Origin: Eleginops maclovinus
Lineage: Eukaryota > Chordata > Actinopteri > Perciformes > Eleginopidae
Length of the DNA stretch: 64,000 nt
Assembly: GCF_036324505.1 (NCBI RefSeq)
Contig: NC_086370.1
Span: forward strand, 17,882,600-17,946,599
Direction of reading: 5' to 3'
Position 1 is the stretch's first letter, and every line of letters begins with the position of its first letter. The position numbers were made by a program, and so were the translations under genes. The notes under the pieces are model-generated. The model ran no database searches. It saw nothing but the letters and a program-made list of their open reading frames with translations, and had not been told where the DNA came from. Below are positions 30,456 through 44,276 of the stretch, in pieces.

Positions 30456-33400
30456 ATGACATCCAGATTTGGTAAAACATACAACCGCAAGGGAGGGGAG
30501 GCCAATTCGAGATTTGACGAGGTCTTCAACAATAAAAAGCCCACCCTGACCACCAAATGGGGGGAGACCACCTACAAGGCTCAGTTGGGTGCCAAAAGGC
30601 CTGTTTTAAAACAGGAAGTTTCTGAGCTTTCCAAGAGGCCCAAGCTTGAGGACAGCGACAGTGATGAAGACCCATTTGGATTTGACAGTGACGATGAGTC
30701 CAAGACTGTAACCACTCAAAGTGTGTCCCAGGCTGGAGTCAAAGAAGGGGCCGTGTCAAAGACAACTACAGTGCAGAGGAGTGGGACTGCCACTGTGGTT
30801 TCATCTGCACAGGGCTCTGCAAGCTCAACAGCCTTATTAACAAGTGAGTAATCTATACATAAAGTATATAAACCTAACAAAACAATGCATGTGATTATCT
30901 TGACGGTTAATTTACTATAGGTTGCCAACCTGTCACTTCATTATTTACCTACACCTTGCTCATTTAGTAGATTTTCCTGCTCTTTTGTAGCATTTTAAGT
31001 AATCATCTGTATTTTTTCCCCCATCATTCACAGCCAAGCAAACATCTGAAGAGAGGGTTGTTAAAAATAACCAGCCCTGGCTCAAAAGTACATCAGATAG
31101 CAACCAAAAACCTGCATGCAAGGCCTCTTTGGTAAACAGAGTCCCATCTGGTAATCAGAATGTCTCAGTGTACCAGAGGCCCATCTCCTCCTCTCCTAAT
31201 GTAGTCACCAATCTCCAACTGTCCACTAATGCACCAGGCGGTAGCAGAGACTGCCACACCACTTCCTCTTATGATGAAATGCCTTCGGAAGAATTCCAAA
31301 ATGCTGAGCTAGAGCCTCCACCAGAACCAGTGGACAACATTCCCCCATCCCCATTTATCCTGAGGGCCTCAAGCTGCAAGAAATACCAGCGACCCACCAA
31401 GGCTAACAAAACGTCCTCTGAACCGGCTGAGAACAACAGCAACAAGCCCACTGAAACGGCGAATGCCCAAGATAAACCCAACAGTGTCCTTTCTGCTAAC
31501 GCAAGTGGTACTGCTGCCAAAGCTAAAACAGCAGCCAAGCCAGCAGGGAGGGGCGCCGGGAGGGTACGGGACTACACAGTTCTGCACCCTTCCTGTCTGT
31601 CGGTGTGCAACGTCACCATCCAGGACTCAATTGAGCGGAGCATCGATGAGATGGTCACCCCAGCTGCCCCTGCTGACCTTGGAGAGGCAGGCCAGATGAA
31701 GAAGAAATCTGACACTCCCCCACCCAAACCTACCAGGTAAATCATTTCATTCTATGTATCTTAACGCCCTTGATGTAAGGAATATCACTACTCGGTTGTC
31801 TTTAAAATTACTGTCATCAAAGTCATGCTGACAGACAAAAGATTATGGATGTTCCTTCAACTCGCTATGTAAACAAACTCAGATCTTAGAGCTTTGACAT
31901 ATTGCACCCACCATTTGATTATTCAGATGTATATCTTTTAAGATTTGACTGTCTAAGTCAGTTCTTTGAAGAGACTGCCCATGTATGTGTAATATATGTC
32001 ATTATGCATCATGCTTCAGTGGTTTCTTAACAGTAACATGGTGTCCTAACAGGGAAAACTTCTTCAAATTGAAAAGGTTTTATGTTCTAAGTTGTGCCAA
32101 AGTGTGGACCCCTACTTTTTATTTTCTTTTTATTAGTTTAGCTTCAATGTTTGTCCTGCTCCAGTTTCCTCTTATTTCAGTTTTTTTCCTTTTGGTTGTA
32201 TCTCTCTTTTAATTCTGCCTTTGCAGTTTATATTCCTTTTATTGTTTTGTATCTGTTTCTGTTTTATGAATTCCTTATGTGATTTCACGCTGTGTGTTCT
32301 CATGCATTTTTATTATTGACTGTGCGACACTTTGGAACTACTGTCTGCATTGCATTATATACAGTTCTAAATAAATACTGTTTTTTTTTTAACCTAGTTG
32401 TTCAAAAACAATAAACAATACAGATAAGAAAAAAACCCTCTCATTGCATCTTTCAAGGTTCAGACCCACCCAGACAAAGACCAAGAAGACCAAGGCGGAG
32501 ACCAAGCTAGAGTTCTTTGGCTTTGAGGACAAAGAGGAGCAGGGGGCCGAGGAGGGCTCAGAAGCTGGGAAGAGTAGCTACAAGATCAAGTACTTTGGCT
32601 TTGACGACCTGAGCGAGAGTGACAGCGATGATGACGAATCTCACGCCAAAGAGAAGAAGGCCAAGAAGGCGGCTGCAGCCTTAGCGGCTCTGAGCTCCGG
32701 TGTGGACAGCCCGCATACCAGTGACTCTCAGGACAGCCAGGCCAGCAGCAATACAGGTGAGCTATGTTGACGTCATTACTCTAATTAGCTGAATAATCAA
32801 TGTCTGCGTTGCTTGGGTTATAGTCTGCATAAGATGTTTGTAGACTTTTATTTCCAAATCTTAAATAATAGCTTCAATCCTGGTTTATCCGACAGAGGCT
32901 TTTGACTTTTCTGATGACTCCTGCACCGAGGGACAAAAAGGACGCCCAGGGAAGGCAGGTGACAAGTCCAAGGATAATGGAAGTGGACTAAAAAAGATCT
33001 TCAGTGGACCCAAAAAGGTAAATGAGCTTCCTAGAAATATTTCTCTTTCTCTGCCTGCTTTTCCTTACCTGCCTTCATGACCCTCAACATGGCCAGGCTT
33101 GATGGAGCTTGTGACATGATTACAATTTCAATATAAAGAACATTATTTTACCTTCTTTATATTTAAGTGACATTTACATAACAGAATACCCAGAATGTGA
33201 AATTAACTAGAGACTGTTTGAGAGGAGAGCATCAGGGAAATCTTAAGCAAGGGTGCAGGATAGAGGCTGTGTTAAATGTGTGCTAGAACTACAGTTGCAG
33301 TTCTGCTTCCCTTCAGAAAGCAGTCTCCAGTGAATGGGTTGATGTGCGTTCATAGCACATATGAAGATTTCATCTTGGCCTGGCTCATATGTTCATCTAA

Positions 33401-36400
33401 AACACACTGCTTTGATTTTTGGTAGCTTATAGCCATACTGCAGTGCTTCTCTATATCATGTCTGACAGCGGGCTATTTATCTGTTTTCTCTGTTCTTTAA
33501 GTTTACCTTTTCTCTACTACTGTAGTCTTTATGATATATATAAGAGTTGCACAATGCGTCATTTTCAGGAAATGTTCCGTGCTGCTTTGGGACTTGTTGT
33601 GGCTACACACTGAGGCTGCTGTCGGCTCGGTCTATCATCATGATGAAGCATGCAATATTAATGTGTTCAATTGAGCTAATGCACAACAATAACTGAAGCA
33701 ATAACTGTGCTCGAATTTCTTTATGGCCACTCAAATTTCTCTACATTCAGGCATGCGTTTGTTACTTTGAGCTTCTGGTGTATCTGTTTGGATAACTAAC
33801 CAATATTAACTTTGTTCTGGGTTCCAGTCCCCCGCTAAGGCCGTGTACAACGCTCGCCACTGGAACCAACCCGAACCTGAGGAGGTACCTGTGCCTCCCC
33901 TTTCCCGTGCTCAAACTGCTCCGGTAAGATATTGCTCTCAGTGCTTATTAAATTGAGTTTTGCTTTATTGTTTTGTTCTCTAGCCCAATAAATGTGTCTC
34001 TGTGTGTGGAAAGAGAAAACTAATGATGTTTAACTTCTCATCTGAAATCTATGCATTTGTTTTACAAACAAAGCAGGCTACCAATATTTAAAGAGTATTT
34101 ATGTTAAACGAATGCTCATAACTCATACCATTTGTTTACATTGTTTTATTTCATTCCCCATTCGGTTATTGTCTACAACACGGGTTATTGTTAAATGGTG
34201 TCTTAGTAGTCAACAGCTTTGTTTAATTGCTCTAATTAGTCTCCTTCTGTTCCCATATTTTCCCAGACAAGTCAGCCTGGTTTGTTTGTATTTCCTGCGT
34301 TCATTTCCCCCCCAACCCTCAACGAGATACATGTTGTTATTGAACAAACTAATCCCGGTCTGGGAAATGGGATTTTAAAGATATATTTTTGACTTTGCAC
34401 CTCCTCTTCCTCTGACATCCGTTAACAGCACTTGTTAAAGTCTTGTGTGCTTAACGGACGGCGGCGGTAAATCTTGCGGACATGTCGTTAAACAGATTTT
34501 GTTACTTTGGTATGAGCCCCATTTTTCCGCCTCTGTTCTTCCTCAGGCTATTTTATCGAGCAGCAGCAAAGACAGCAACTCCCATAAAGATGATGGCTTG
34601 TTCAAAGCCCCCCCACCGCCGCCCAAAGTCATTAAGTCGGAGACCCTCCCCACGCGACTCAACCAGGATATTGTAACTGCGCTCAAATGCAGGAAGGAGC
34701 ACAAGGAGGTGAGTACCAGAGCAAAGTGAGATGTTTTGAGAGGAAGAGCAGACTGAAGGCTTTTTTTTGTTTGCATTCTGCGCTGATTTGAATCTTCATT
34801 CTTTAACAAGCTCCTCTCACCATTTGATGCAGGCTACGCAGAGATAGTATTCATTTGATGTTTATCGGACTCAGTGTAGTTCGATTGAACCCCTTTGTCA
34901 TTTAGAGGTAGCAATGAGGACTGTTGCCGTTAGTTTAACCCCCCCCCACAGCTCTTGTCATTTACAGATGGGCCTTCTGGCTCCAATTCAAGCTGTTACT
35001 CTCAGATCCCCTGCAGTAAAATGGATTCAGCTAAGCTGTCGCCACACACTGGGGTTATCTTAAACCCGGGTGCTTCCTCATGGGTTTTGCTGAGTGCCCA
35101 CAAATAATGAGTGTTGACACTGGTAAACATACAGAGGGAACTGCTGATCAGGCCCCAGCTCCACATGCTGAGCTTTTATTGATGAGGGGTATTAGCACAG
35201 TCAGCTATTGCTGTTAATGGAACCAATGGTGAGGAATTCAACAATAAGTGAGAGCGCTCACTGTGTTTGTGTGTGTGTGTGTGTTAATTGTGAATCTGGA
35301 CAGATGCACTGCTTCCTCATTAGCTGTAATTAACCCCATTCCTCTTCCGCCAGCTGTACACGGTGGTGCAGCACGTGAAGCACTTCAATGACGTGGTGGA
35401 GTTTGGAGAAAATCAAGAGTTCACCGACGATTTTGAGTACCTGGAGACGGGGCTTAAGAGCAGCCAGCCACTCAACACGAGATGCCTTAGGTAAGTGGAG
35501 CAAAATACGAAGTGCTGCCTTTTTGTTCCAGAGAATAGCACTTGGATGTTTAAGACTGCTCCAACATAGATGACTTTTTCTGGTAGATCGCTGATGGTAC
35601 GAATTTGTGAGTCCCAAGTACCTCACTGAGTCACCTAGTATAAGCATAGCCTATTTATCAAGTAATTACATGATCAGGTGCTTAAGTTGATCAAAGCTTT
35701 GAAATTTGACCTGTAAATAAACAACAACTACAAATGTTCCAGGACATGGCGATACAACGTAAATGTGTTTCCAGAGACCACAGATTCTTCTTCACTTGCT
35801 ATATACTAACAGTGAAGACAATTTTTTAAATGCGTTTGTCTTTTATTTAACAAATGTTTTCTTTTTTTGCAAAAATAATGAGCCCTTTAGAGGCAGTGCA
35901 TGTACTTATATTTGTTCCCTTTTCACACTTTCTCTTATGAGTCTAATTTTTATTTCCACCATCTATTGGAGTTGTATGCTGAGGTGATGATAAAGCTCAC
36001 AGCCGTTCTGTTAAAAAAAATGAAAACCATTCAGGAGGGACAACCTTGACTTCAGTAAAAGCTGCATAAACTCATGCATACTTCAGTGCTTTAGTCTTTA
36101 CACACGCAGAGAGAAGAGAGGGAACATGTATGAGAAATGGTGATGTTGATTTGGAAGTAGGCTGTGTGCCACATTTTGTCTCATTCATTTGAGTTTTTGA
36201 ACCCAGCACTTCTACAATCCTCTCTCTCTCTCCCTCTGCTCCTCTTCCTCTGTCTGCAGTATAATCAGCCTGGCCACACGCTGTGCCATGCCCGGCTTCA
36301 GGATGCACCTGCGGGCCAGAGGGAAAGTGGCACAAGTCTTCAAAATGCTCAGTGATGCTCCACAACACCCGGTCAGTAACACACACATTTGTTACCCCCC

Positions 36401-39400
36401 TCACAACATGTTTGTATAGAAGTGATGGATAGAAACATGTTGGCCATGTTGGATTGATCACTGCTTCTGTTGTTTACTCGTGTCCTTGGTGGAAATTAGT
36501 TCTGCTAAGGTTCAGTTCCAAGGCTATGAATCAGGGTGTGTTATGGGAGATGGGGAGACAGTGATCCTTGCCTAATGCACTTAGCTGCTAGTAAAATAAC
36601 TGTTGGAAAATTGGAGCCATCCTCCCCCTTTTTTTAATCAGGAGGCTCCAGGGTTTGGGGAACTGTTCCTCATGCAACTCGGTGCCTTTGCTGTTTTAAT
36701 AATGTGTTTTCTAATTAGTTTTTACACACATATCACTGTTTTAAATTTACACTTGAATATACTGGTATATTATGGCCTCATGATGTGGACTCTTCTGACA
36801 GGATATGCAATGATAGTCTTTCCTGTCGACTTTGTTTCTGAATTGGCAGTTTTATTTAGGTTGATCTGGCCCAGTTTGCTTGCATTGGCTGCGTGATCTG
36901 CGTGGTAAAGAGCAGAATAAAATGTTCCATTTAATGTGGAGAGGGTGATGTTTGTTTTGGTATCTTGCGCAACACCTCCGCAATATTTGCTAATGAATAG
37001 GATGTTTAAGGTCGCATGCCTGGAGATATTTCGGTCATTATGATTTAATGGTTGTATTCAGTACAGTTTAGTTGCCGTTGAAAGGGAGAAGAGTATAAAG
37101 AAGAGTTTTTCTTAGCGTTCAGTATTTGTAGTTTTCAGTTTATCATTGTAAGACACACTTCCTTCAGATTCGACAAACACAAAACAAAACTAGTCTGTCT
37201 CTGCCTGCTCTGGTTTGAGAGTTTAGAGACGGATACATTTATAGAAGTAAAACAGCAACCACCTTCTCCTGTTCTCTAACCCTGATTTCGGATTGATACA
37301 TCGACACATTCAAAATAACATGCTTGTCCACTTGAAATGGGGAAAAGGAATCAATCCTCACCATTCTATTGACGGTAAAAGGCTTACACTTATTGAATGG
37401 GATAGTGATAGTGGGCCGGTATTAACATTTTCCCAGCATCAGTTTTTCAAACATCGATCACACGTCTCACCTCTGTAGGCTCTACACAACCTACACTTCT
37501 TTTTAAAAATAGCCTTTCTCCATCCTCCTATCAGAACCTGGGTCTGTGCACGGCTTCCCTGATGTACATTCTGAGTCGGGATCGTCTTAACATGGATCTG
37601 GACAGGGCCTGTCTGGAGCTTATGATCAAGCTGCTGGAGCTGGACCAGGACTACTCGGCACATCAGGATCAGCTCACTCCGAAGGAGGTGGAAAAGGTCA
37701 AGGAGAAGATCAGGAAGCTGTGTGAGACCGTGCATAACAAGCACCTGGACCTGGAGAACATCACGGTGGGTTGTCCTTGAATAACGACATAAATAATAAA
37801 ACTAAAAAGCTTCACTGCTGGGTGTGAAACAACACGTACCAAGTTTTGAATGGTCTCTCTTCAACAAGCAACTTTTCATGAATAGAAATAGAAACTATTT
37901 TAGCAAATGAGCATAAAATTGTAAAAGCCTCGCTTGTTTTTAATGCGCTTATAATCTTATTGTTCCTAGATAATGTTATCTGCAAAGAACGGTTGCGTGT
38001 AGGTGTGCTAATCCTATAATGTGTGGTCCTTTGAACAGTTTTAATATGAAAATGAATGTACCGAAGGACATTACCCATGAACAGTCCTCTGTTAAACTGC
38101 AATAATGATTTAAATCCCGATTTAATTGATTCATTAAAAACATTAGTGGTTTTTCATTCCCCAGATATCTTGAAGTGATGACACGTTTGCTCCTTTTTTA
38201 ACGTCCTTATCAGTCATCTTCAATGTTGGGTGTCATCTTAAAATGTATGCACTCCGGGATAATATTATCAAACATGTCCTCATTATAGCTGTCAGATTTC
38301 AGGTCTCCCAGGTGGAAAGGGTTGTCATCCTGCCAAGTAGAAAAGTGATTTTACATAGTTTTTTTTCTGTTGTAGACGGGCCACCTCGCCATGGAAACTC
38401 TGCTCTCTTTAACCTCCAAGAGAGCGGGGGATTGGTTCAAAGAGGAGCTGAGACTTCTGGGAGGTTTGGACCACATTGTAGACAAAGGTAGGTGTGTGGG
38501 CAGCTTTGAAGTCCACACTGTTCTGTAGAATTGCAAAGATTCCCTTTCCAATGTCAAGTACCAGACCTGTGGAAGTTCATGTACCTGTCAGGATGTCTAA
38601 TAGTTCTGCTCCTTGTGTGTACCACAGTGAAAGAGTGTGTGCAGAACCTGAGCCAAGAGGATGACAAGGAGAACCTGGTTGCAGCTTTATGGGGAGCGGA
38701 GCGCTGTCTGAGAGTACTTGAAAGTGTAAGTACTGCTCTGTCAGGCTGGGTTTTCCCTCTTCCACCAAAGTCATGCGAAGGTGATGCTAAAGGACAAAAG
38801 TAATTGAGTCCTGCAGAGTGGATGGTAACTTTTAGTGTTACCTTTATGAATGGCGGAAAGTTTTTTTTCTTCGATCTCACGTAAAATGTCACTGATCTGT
38901 GCCAAAAGAAAGTGGCTCCCCTTATTTTCTTTTTTCTTGTACCATTTTCTGGCCCTAAATGTACTTTCCCCTCTATTGATTTTATCTCTCTTTCATCTTC
39001 TGCCAACAGGTGACAGTGCAGAACCCAGAAAACCAGGCTTACTTGATTGCCTACAAAGAATCGCAACTCATCGTCTCTTCCGCGAGGTGAGCCCAGGATG
39101 CAGCTCGGAGCTATTATTGACTGGACACATACTGAGAGCCTGACTAAAATAACAACAGTTCACTTTGTCTTTGTACTTTTGGTCGCACTATTCTACACTT
39201 CACATTAAACGGCTCTCCTCCGGTGTGAGGTTTAATCAAAAACATCTTGATTTAAAGGAACAATTAGTAAATCACAGACTCTAAAGTGATGGACGAACAG
39301 AATTAGCATCAGAGCCAATAAAGATCAGCAAGTTTAGATCTGATAAAGCATTGGAGGACACAATATGGCATTCAGGGGTTTGTCGCAAACAGAGAAACAG

Positions 39401-42400
39401 TTGTTAAATCTCCTGCTTCTTTAGTTTTTCTTCAAAATGTGCCTCATTTCTGCCTTATAGCTTTTTCTGAACAGTATGTTTTTCTCCCAGAGCTTTGCGG
39501 TACTGTGAAGATATGATTCAGCGATACAGCAGGGCGCTGAACAACAGCTCTCTGTCATTGTCGGGGGCAACGCTGCCCCACTGCAGCTTCAGTAACGTGG
39601 GCAAGGCTGTGGAGGACTGCATGAGGGCCGTCATAGGAGTACTGCTCAACCTTACCCACGACAATGGTATTCCGATTTACGACCAACTCATATTTGTTTG
39701 CCCTTGTTCTATCTGGCTTTTTGAAGATACTAATAGCCGGGAAATGACTCAGAGTTATGGCTTATTGTTGCTGCTGTGATGCATAACAATGAAACACAGT
39801 TTATTGAATTAAACTGAAGTTTGATATAATATTGTGAGGATTATATTCAGATTTATTTGCTTGTTTACTCTTAAACCCTATCACTGTGGCTTCAGGTGCT
39901 TAGCAGCGTATTGACTAGTATTAGCAGAGGTCAATAATGATGTTATTTTAATCTGCAGAGTGGGGCAGCACTAAGACGGGAGAGCAGGAACAGCTTACCG
40001 CTACTGCTTTGAATTGCATCCTCCGAGTTCCACGCTACATCCCCCAGGAGCAGCGCTTCGACGTGCGAGTACTGGTAATGAACAAAACAAACACCTTACT
40101 GCTCAATAGATACTCTACGTATACGTGTGTCTTATGTGTTTCTTTCTGTTGTGTGTACCAGGGTCTGGGGCTACTTATTAACCTCGTGGAGTACAGCTCC
40201 AGAAACCGCCACTGCCTGGTGGACATGGAGTACATAGTGGACGAGAGCTTTCTGGAAGACAGCCTGGTGCAGCCGGCTGACCCAACACAAGCAGAGACAG
40301 CGACAGCACCACCTCCCGCTGCTGAGACTCAGGGAGAGGATCCTGTCAAGCCCAAGCCCTCTGGTGCTCTGGCTGCCCTGGTGCAGGTAGGATTTGTGAA
40401 AGGACTTGTTATTAATGAATATTTTAGCAGGTTTTTTTTTCCTCTCTTGGCTACAGGTATTTTTTTTCATCATTTCTTTTGAAGTGAGCAGTAAGTGTTA
40501 GTGAAGAGCAGTCATGAGAAAAGAATCAGTGTTATTACTGTTGAAAGAAGACCTTGTATTGAATAAGCGAGTGAGGCACTGTTTCACCCGGTTTCTCAGG
40601 GAGAAAGTTCATGCGTTACTCTGATACATGCATGATGAATATGGATGAGGCTATATTGCTGTGTCATCTCAAATTTCCCCTCTGTGCCACGTGCACGACC
40701 ACACCACCATGAGCCGAACCCCTGAGTGCATTTTCAGTAAAGTCTGATGTTGCATATTTTTAACAGCCCGGAGATAAGCAAGTGTAAATCGATGCATACT
40801 CATTTGTGGATTCGAAATTTCCAAGATAAATGACATTTTATTAAAAAAACATAACTTTCCCCTAACTTCTTCTCATTAGCGCAAACATTTTCTGAAAGCC
40901 TAAAAGGAACCTCAGAGAGTAAAGTAGTCATTAACTTCCAAATTACCTTTTACTGTCAAGTGAATTTTGGCAGTTGTTGTTTGACCCCGCCACAAAGCAG
41001 TACCTTTGCTATCCTGATTAACTGCTTTCCCTCTCTACCCTCAGAAATAATAAAGAAACAATCAGCTCCAATTAAAAAGTTTGTGTTTGGACTTCACATC
41101 TGTTTATTCCTCCCTTTTAAATCCTAGTTCTTACTTGAGAGGGAGCGCGCCGCCATCCTTGCTGAGGCCAAGACTGACGACCTCATCAGCGAGGCACCAA
41201 AGCCGGCACTCGACAAAAGCGGAGAGTGGAAGGAGACGTCGGGGGAGATACAGTGGGTGGCAGCCGAACCCAACGACAGCCAAGCGGAGACGAAAGAGGA
41301 TGAGAAGAAAGAGGAGGAAGATGAAGAGTTGGATCTGAATAAAGGTAGACGTTTGTGCGCGTTTGAAGTCGAGTCTGCGTAAGATGAGCCGCTCTCAAGC
41401 TCTGGCTAAAGTTATAATCAAGATGGGAGTGTGGTTAATGTTGCAGTGATGATCACTTCATTACCTCTCTTGCTTCTCAACTAATTAAGGCTGAAGCAAG
41501 AAATGTTTTACATGTGAGAGAATGTCTCAGGTCCACAAACTGCAGTAAAACACAGGATTGCAAAGCCTTTACAGGGTGCATACACACTGGGTCTGAGGGG
41601 ATAAGCACATGAATTACTGAGGGCTAGAAATTCATTTTTCAAGCTAATTTCAGTTACCCGGGTTTCTCAGCTGTCATTCCTACTATTTTCTTAAATTCCG
41701 AAAGCAAATAATGTATTGAGAGAGTAATTTATAATAAAACAATCATTAGTTGCCACCCTAATACCCACATTTATTTATTTGCCGTGCAGCTTCTCTGTTA
41801 TAAAACCGAACGAATGTGTCTTTAAAGCAGCTCATGTACTCTTTGCTGTTCATATGGTCGAATCATAGGTTGAGAAATGCAAACGTGCTTTCTTTTTGCT
41901 GTTTCGTTCTCGAATAAAAAGTGCCCGATTGACACTTTAATCCCCGAACGCGTCAGAGTGCAGCCTGTTGAGGAGTCGGGCGGTGAATTATAGCTGCAAA
42001 GTTGCTCTCGCAGCAATGTTTCCAGCCAACATTTTTATTTTCAGCAGCTTACCATCATAGGTTGAAACCTTCAGAAAGAAGCAGTGTATGTATCCGTGAA
42101 ATTTGAATCGTTTCTCTCTCCCCTGTGTGTGCTGTAGCTCTGCAGCACGCAGGCAAGCATATGGAGGACAGCATTGTTGCCTCCTACACCGCTCTGCTGC
42201 TGGGCTGCCTTTGCCAGGGAAGCCAGGTGAGACACACACAGACACACAGTATATGATTTAGGATGTATTTCCCCACTCGGAGACATTTATGTTGGTGCTC
42301 ACCCACCTTTCTGCCCCTCTCAGATAAATGTGACTACTGTGAGACAGCATCTACCTAAAGGGGACTTCTCCATCATGACAGAAATGCTGAAGAAGTTCTT

Positions 42401-43421
42401 GAGCTTCATGAACCTCACCGTGAGTACGACTGTAGAGACGGGCCTCCTGTCACCGGCAATGCACCGTGATGCTTTCCTCATTATGTTGACTGACACATTT
42501 TGGAATGGAATTATGGTATAGAGCTAAGGGGACACATTGAATCAATTTCTCCTACAAAAATAAGCAATCATTTTCTGCGGAACATCAGTATTTTCTGTAT
42601 TCATCTCAAATGTTGATGCAATCGAAGCTCCAGGCAAATTGTTCTGAAGTCACAAAAGGTGCTCTAATTGGACTTATTGAAGAAAAGCACATTTTGGTGA
42701 AGTGTTGTGCCCTCTATTAACTAAAGATTTTACAGACAGTAGTTCCACATTTCTTTTTAAATACAACTGCAGGTCTCACTCTTTTCTGCACCTTTATTTG
42801 GCTCAGAAGATTCTAGAGGAAGCGTTTTATTCTGTTTATCTCATTAACCCTGACATTGAGGTATGAATAATGTCTGGAATGACTGTAAAATCCAATATAT
42901 AAATAGACTCTGTGATGGTCACTCATTAAAAATATCTCAATAGCTTCTTAGCTGGTCTAAAATCCCCTGCAAAGCCTCTAGTGGCTCTTAGCTTTTATCA
43001 AGCCTTGGTGCCAGTAATGTGTCATTATCACACAAAAACTAAAATGTTATCAATGGAATGACTCTTGTGTATCCAAGCAGCCTGATTCAAGTAGTGATAC
43101 GAAGAATCGTTAAAAACAGTTTGAGCCTTATTATTAAACCGGACAGTGACACAGATGTACATTTTGCAGCAGCTTTGAAAGCGACTCATCCCCTTCAGAG
43201 CCGAAGACTGGAACCATCTGTTTCATAAATATCCCCTTTTAATGAACAGACGCTTAAACATCCTCAGAAATGTTGCCGTCTGTTTCTAAAGACTTAACAA
43301 GTACAGTAGTGTGATTCTCAAACTCTTTGTCTCTCTTCCTCTGTCTCGCTCTCAGTGTGCGATGGGCACCACGGGACAGAAGTCCATCACTCGGGTCATC
43401 GACTACCTGGAGCACTGTTAA
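30456..43421 (+). CDS. wapl: wapl: cohesin release factor WAPL (19 coding exons, complete)
   Basis: Exons: 30456-30843, 31034-31736, 32458-32756, 32896-33017, 33828-33923, 34547-34708, 35354-35490, 36260-36371, 37535-37765, 38376-38487, 38628-38725, 39010-39086, 39491-39666, 39959-40074, 40162-40386, 41128-41344, 42138-42226, 42324-42419, 43356-43421. All are GT..AG and the phases match, giving 1173 aa (human about 1190). The start MTSRFGKTY is conserved. WAPL pairs with PDS5 to open the SMC3-SCC1 gate and unload cohesin from chromosomes, limiting loop size and driving prophase arm release. Three FGF motifs, which contact PDS5/cohesin, are intact at 74-76, 384-386 and 410-412. The PDS5-binding YSR motif reads Tyr9-Asn10-Arg11. 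The helical WAPL domain fills roughly 575-1155 and ends YLEHC, as in human. Residues 130-360 and a loop in the exon at 40162-40386 are poorly conserved, as expected for disordered parts. The a or b fish paralogue is not decided. Confidence 0.97.
33018..33827 (+). other. wapl: wapl intron between the exons at 32896 and 33828
   Basis: Nothing beyond ordinary AT-rich intron was recognised here. The other wapl introns longer than 300 bp (31737-32457, 33924-34546, 34709-35353, 35491-36259, 36372-37534, 37766-38375, 39087-39490, 40387-41127, 41345-42137, 42420-43355) are likewise without recognised features, apart from a short (GT)n tract near 35266-35284. Confidence 0.7.
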
Positions 43422-43507
43422 CAGACAGCCAGACCGGGAACTCACAGTCTGCACATTAAAGGGACCCCAGTCTGCTGTGGTGCCCCCCGTCCCCAACAGG
43501 AACCACA

Positions 43508-43521
43508 GGGGGGGGGGGGGG
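43508..43521 (+). repeat. G14 homopolymer in the wapl 3'UTR
   Basis: Fourteen consecutive G on the transcribed sense, 87 bp after the stop codon; a second run of ten G lies at 44243-44252. Confidence 0.9.
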
Positions 43522-44249
43522 TCATTGGAGATTCAGCAGCGTTCCTCTGACTTCACCAGATCACTCTGAATTGTTACCGATGAGGGCGTGAACACACAAA
43601 TAGAAAAAAAGTTCCCCTCCCTCTCCGGAGCACAGCCTGAACCAAAGCCCTGCTAGCTGACAGACATCACATTTCTTCAGTTCCACATTTCAGAGTAAGC
43701 AGATTCATCCTCAGACTCCTGGGAATCAGGCAGAGGCTAGCGTGTCCTAATACTCTGGAAACACCTTCTATGATAATGGACTCACCACAGACTTGTTCTT
43801 CAAACATCTTTAGGAGGTTTAACGGTCTGCCACCTGCTCTCATTCCCGGTCACTTAGCCTCAGTGTAAACCTCTGAATGAAATTTAATGGATCATTACAT
43901 TTTAATCTCATCCACATCAAAGCCAAGGATGAAATCATTGATAAGCATGAAAAACAATCATTTTCATGGATGTTAGGATGACGTGTCTGTGTGTAAACCC
44001 GTGTGGAATGATTTTGGACGCTTAGCTCAATGTTTGCAGTTGGCTTGAATGTTGAAGGGACGCAGAGTTTTTAAAAAATATTTAGATTTTTATGTTTTAA
44101 TTGTGCCCGTTAATTTTGTGAAACGGTGCGGGTTAGCAAGTCGCGTAGCTCTCTTATATGTTTTTAGATTAATTTTTTTCTTCAGGGCATTTTTTTCTCA
44201 CCCAACTCATGAATGACTGTTAAAGACATGCTGGCTTTGATAGGGGGGG

Positions 44250-44276
44250 GGGCCTTTATTTGACCAATAAAGGCCC
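44250..44276 (+). terminator. poly(A) signal within an 11-bp perfect hairpin
   Basis: Arms gggcctttatt (44250-44260) and aataaaggccc (44266-44276) are exact reverse complements with a five-base loop. The canonical AATAAA at 44266-44271 is the first half of the 3' arm. Confidence 0.7.

Noticed and set aside
36603..36896. 97-aa hydrophobic frame in a wapl intron with apparent membrane segments
   Set aside because: T-rich intron sequence gives hydrophobic residues by composition; no start context, splice evidence or family resemblance.
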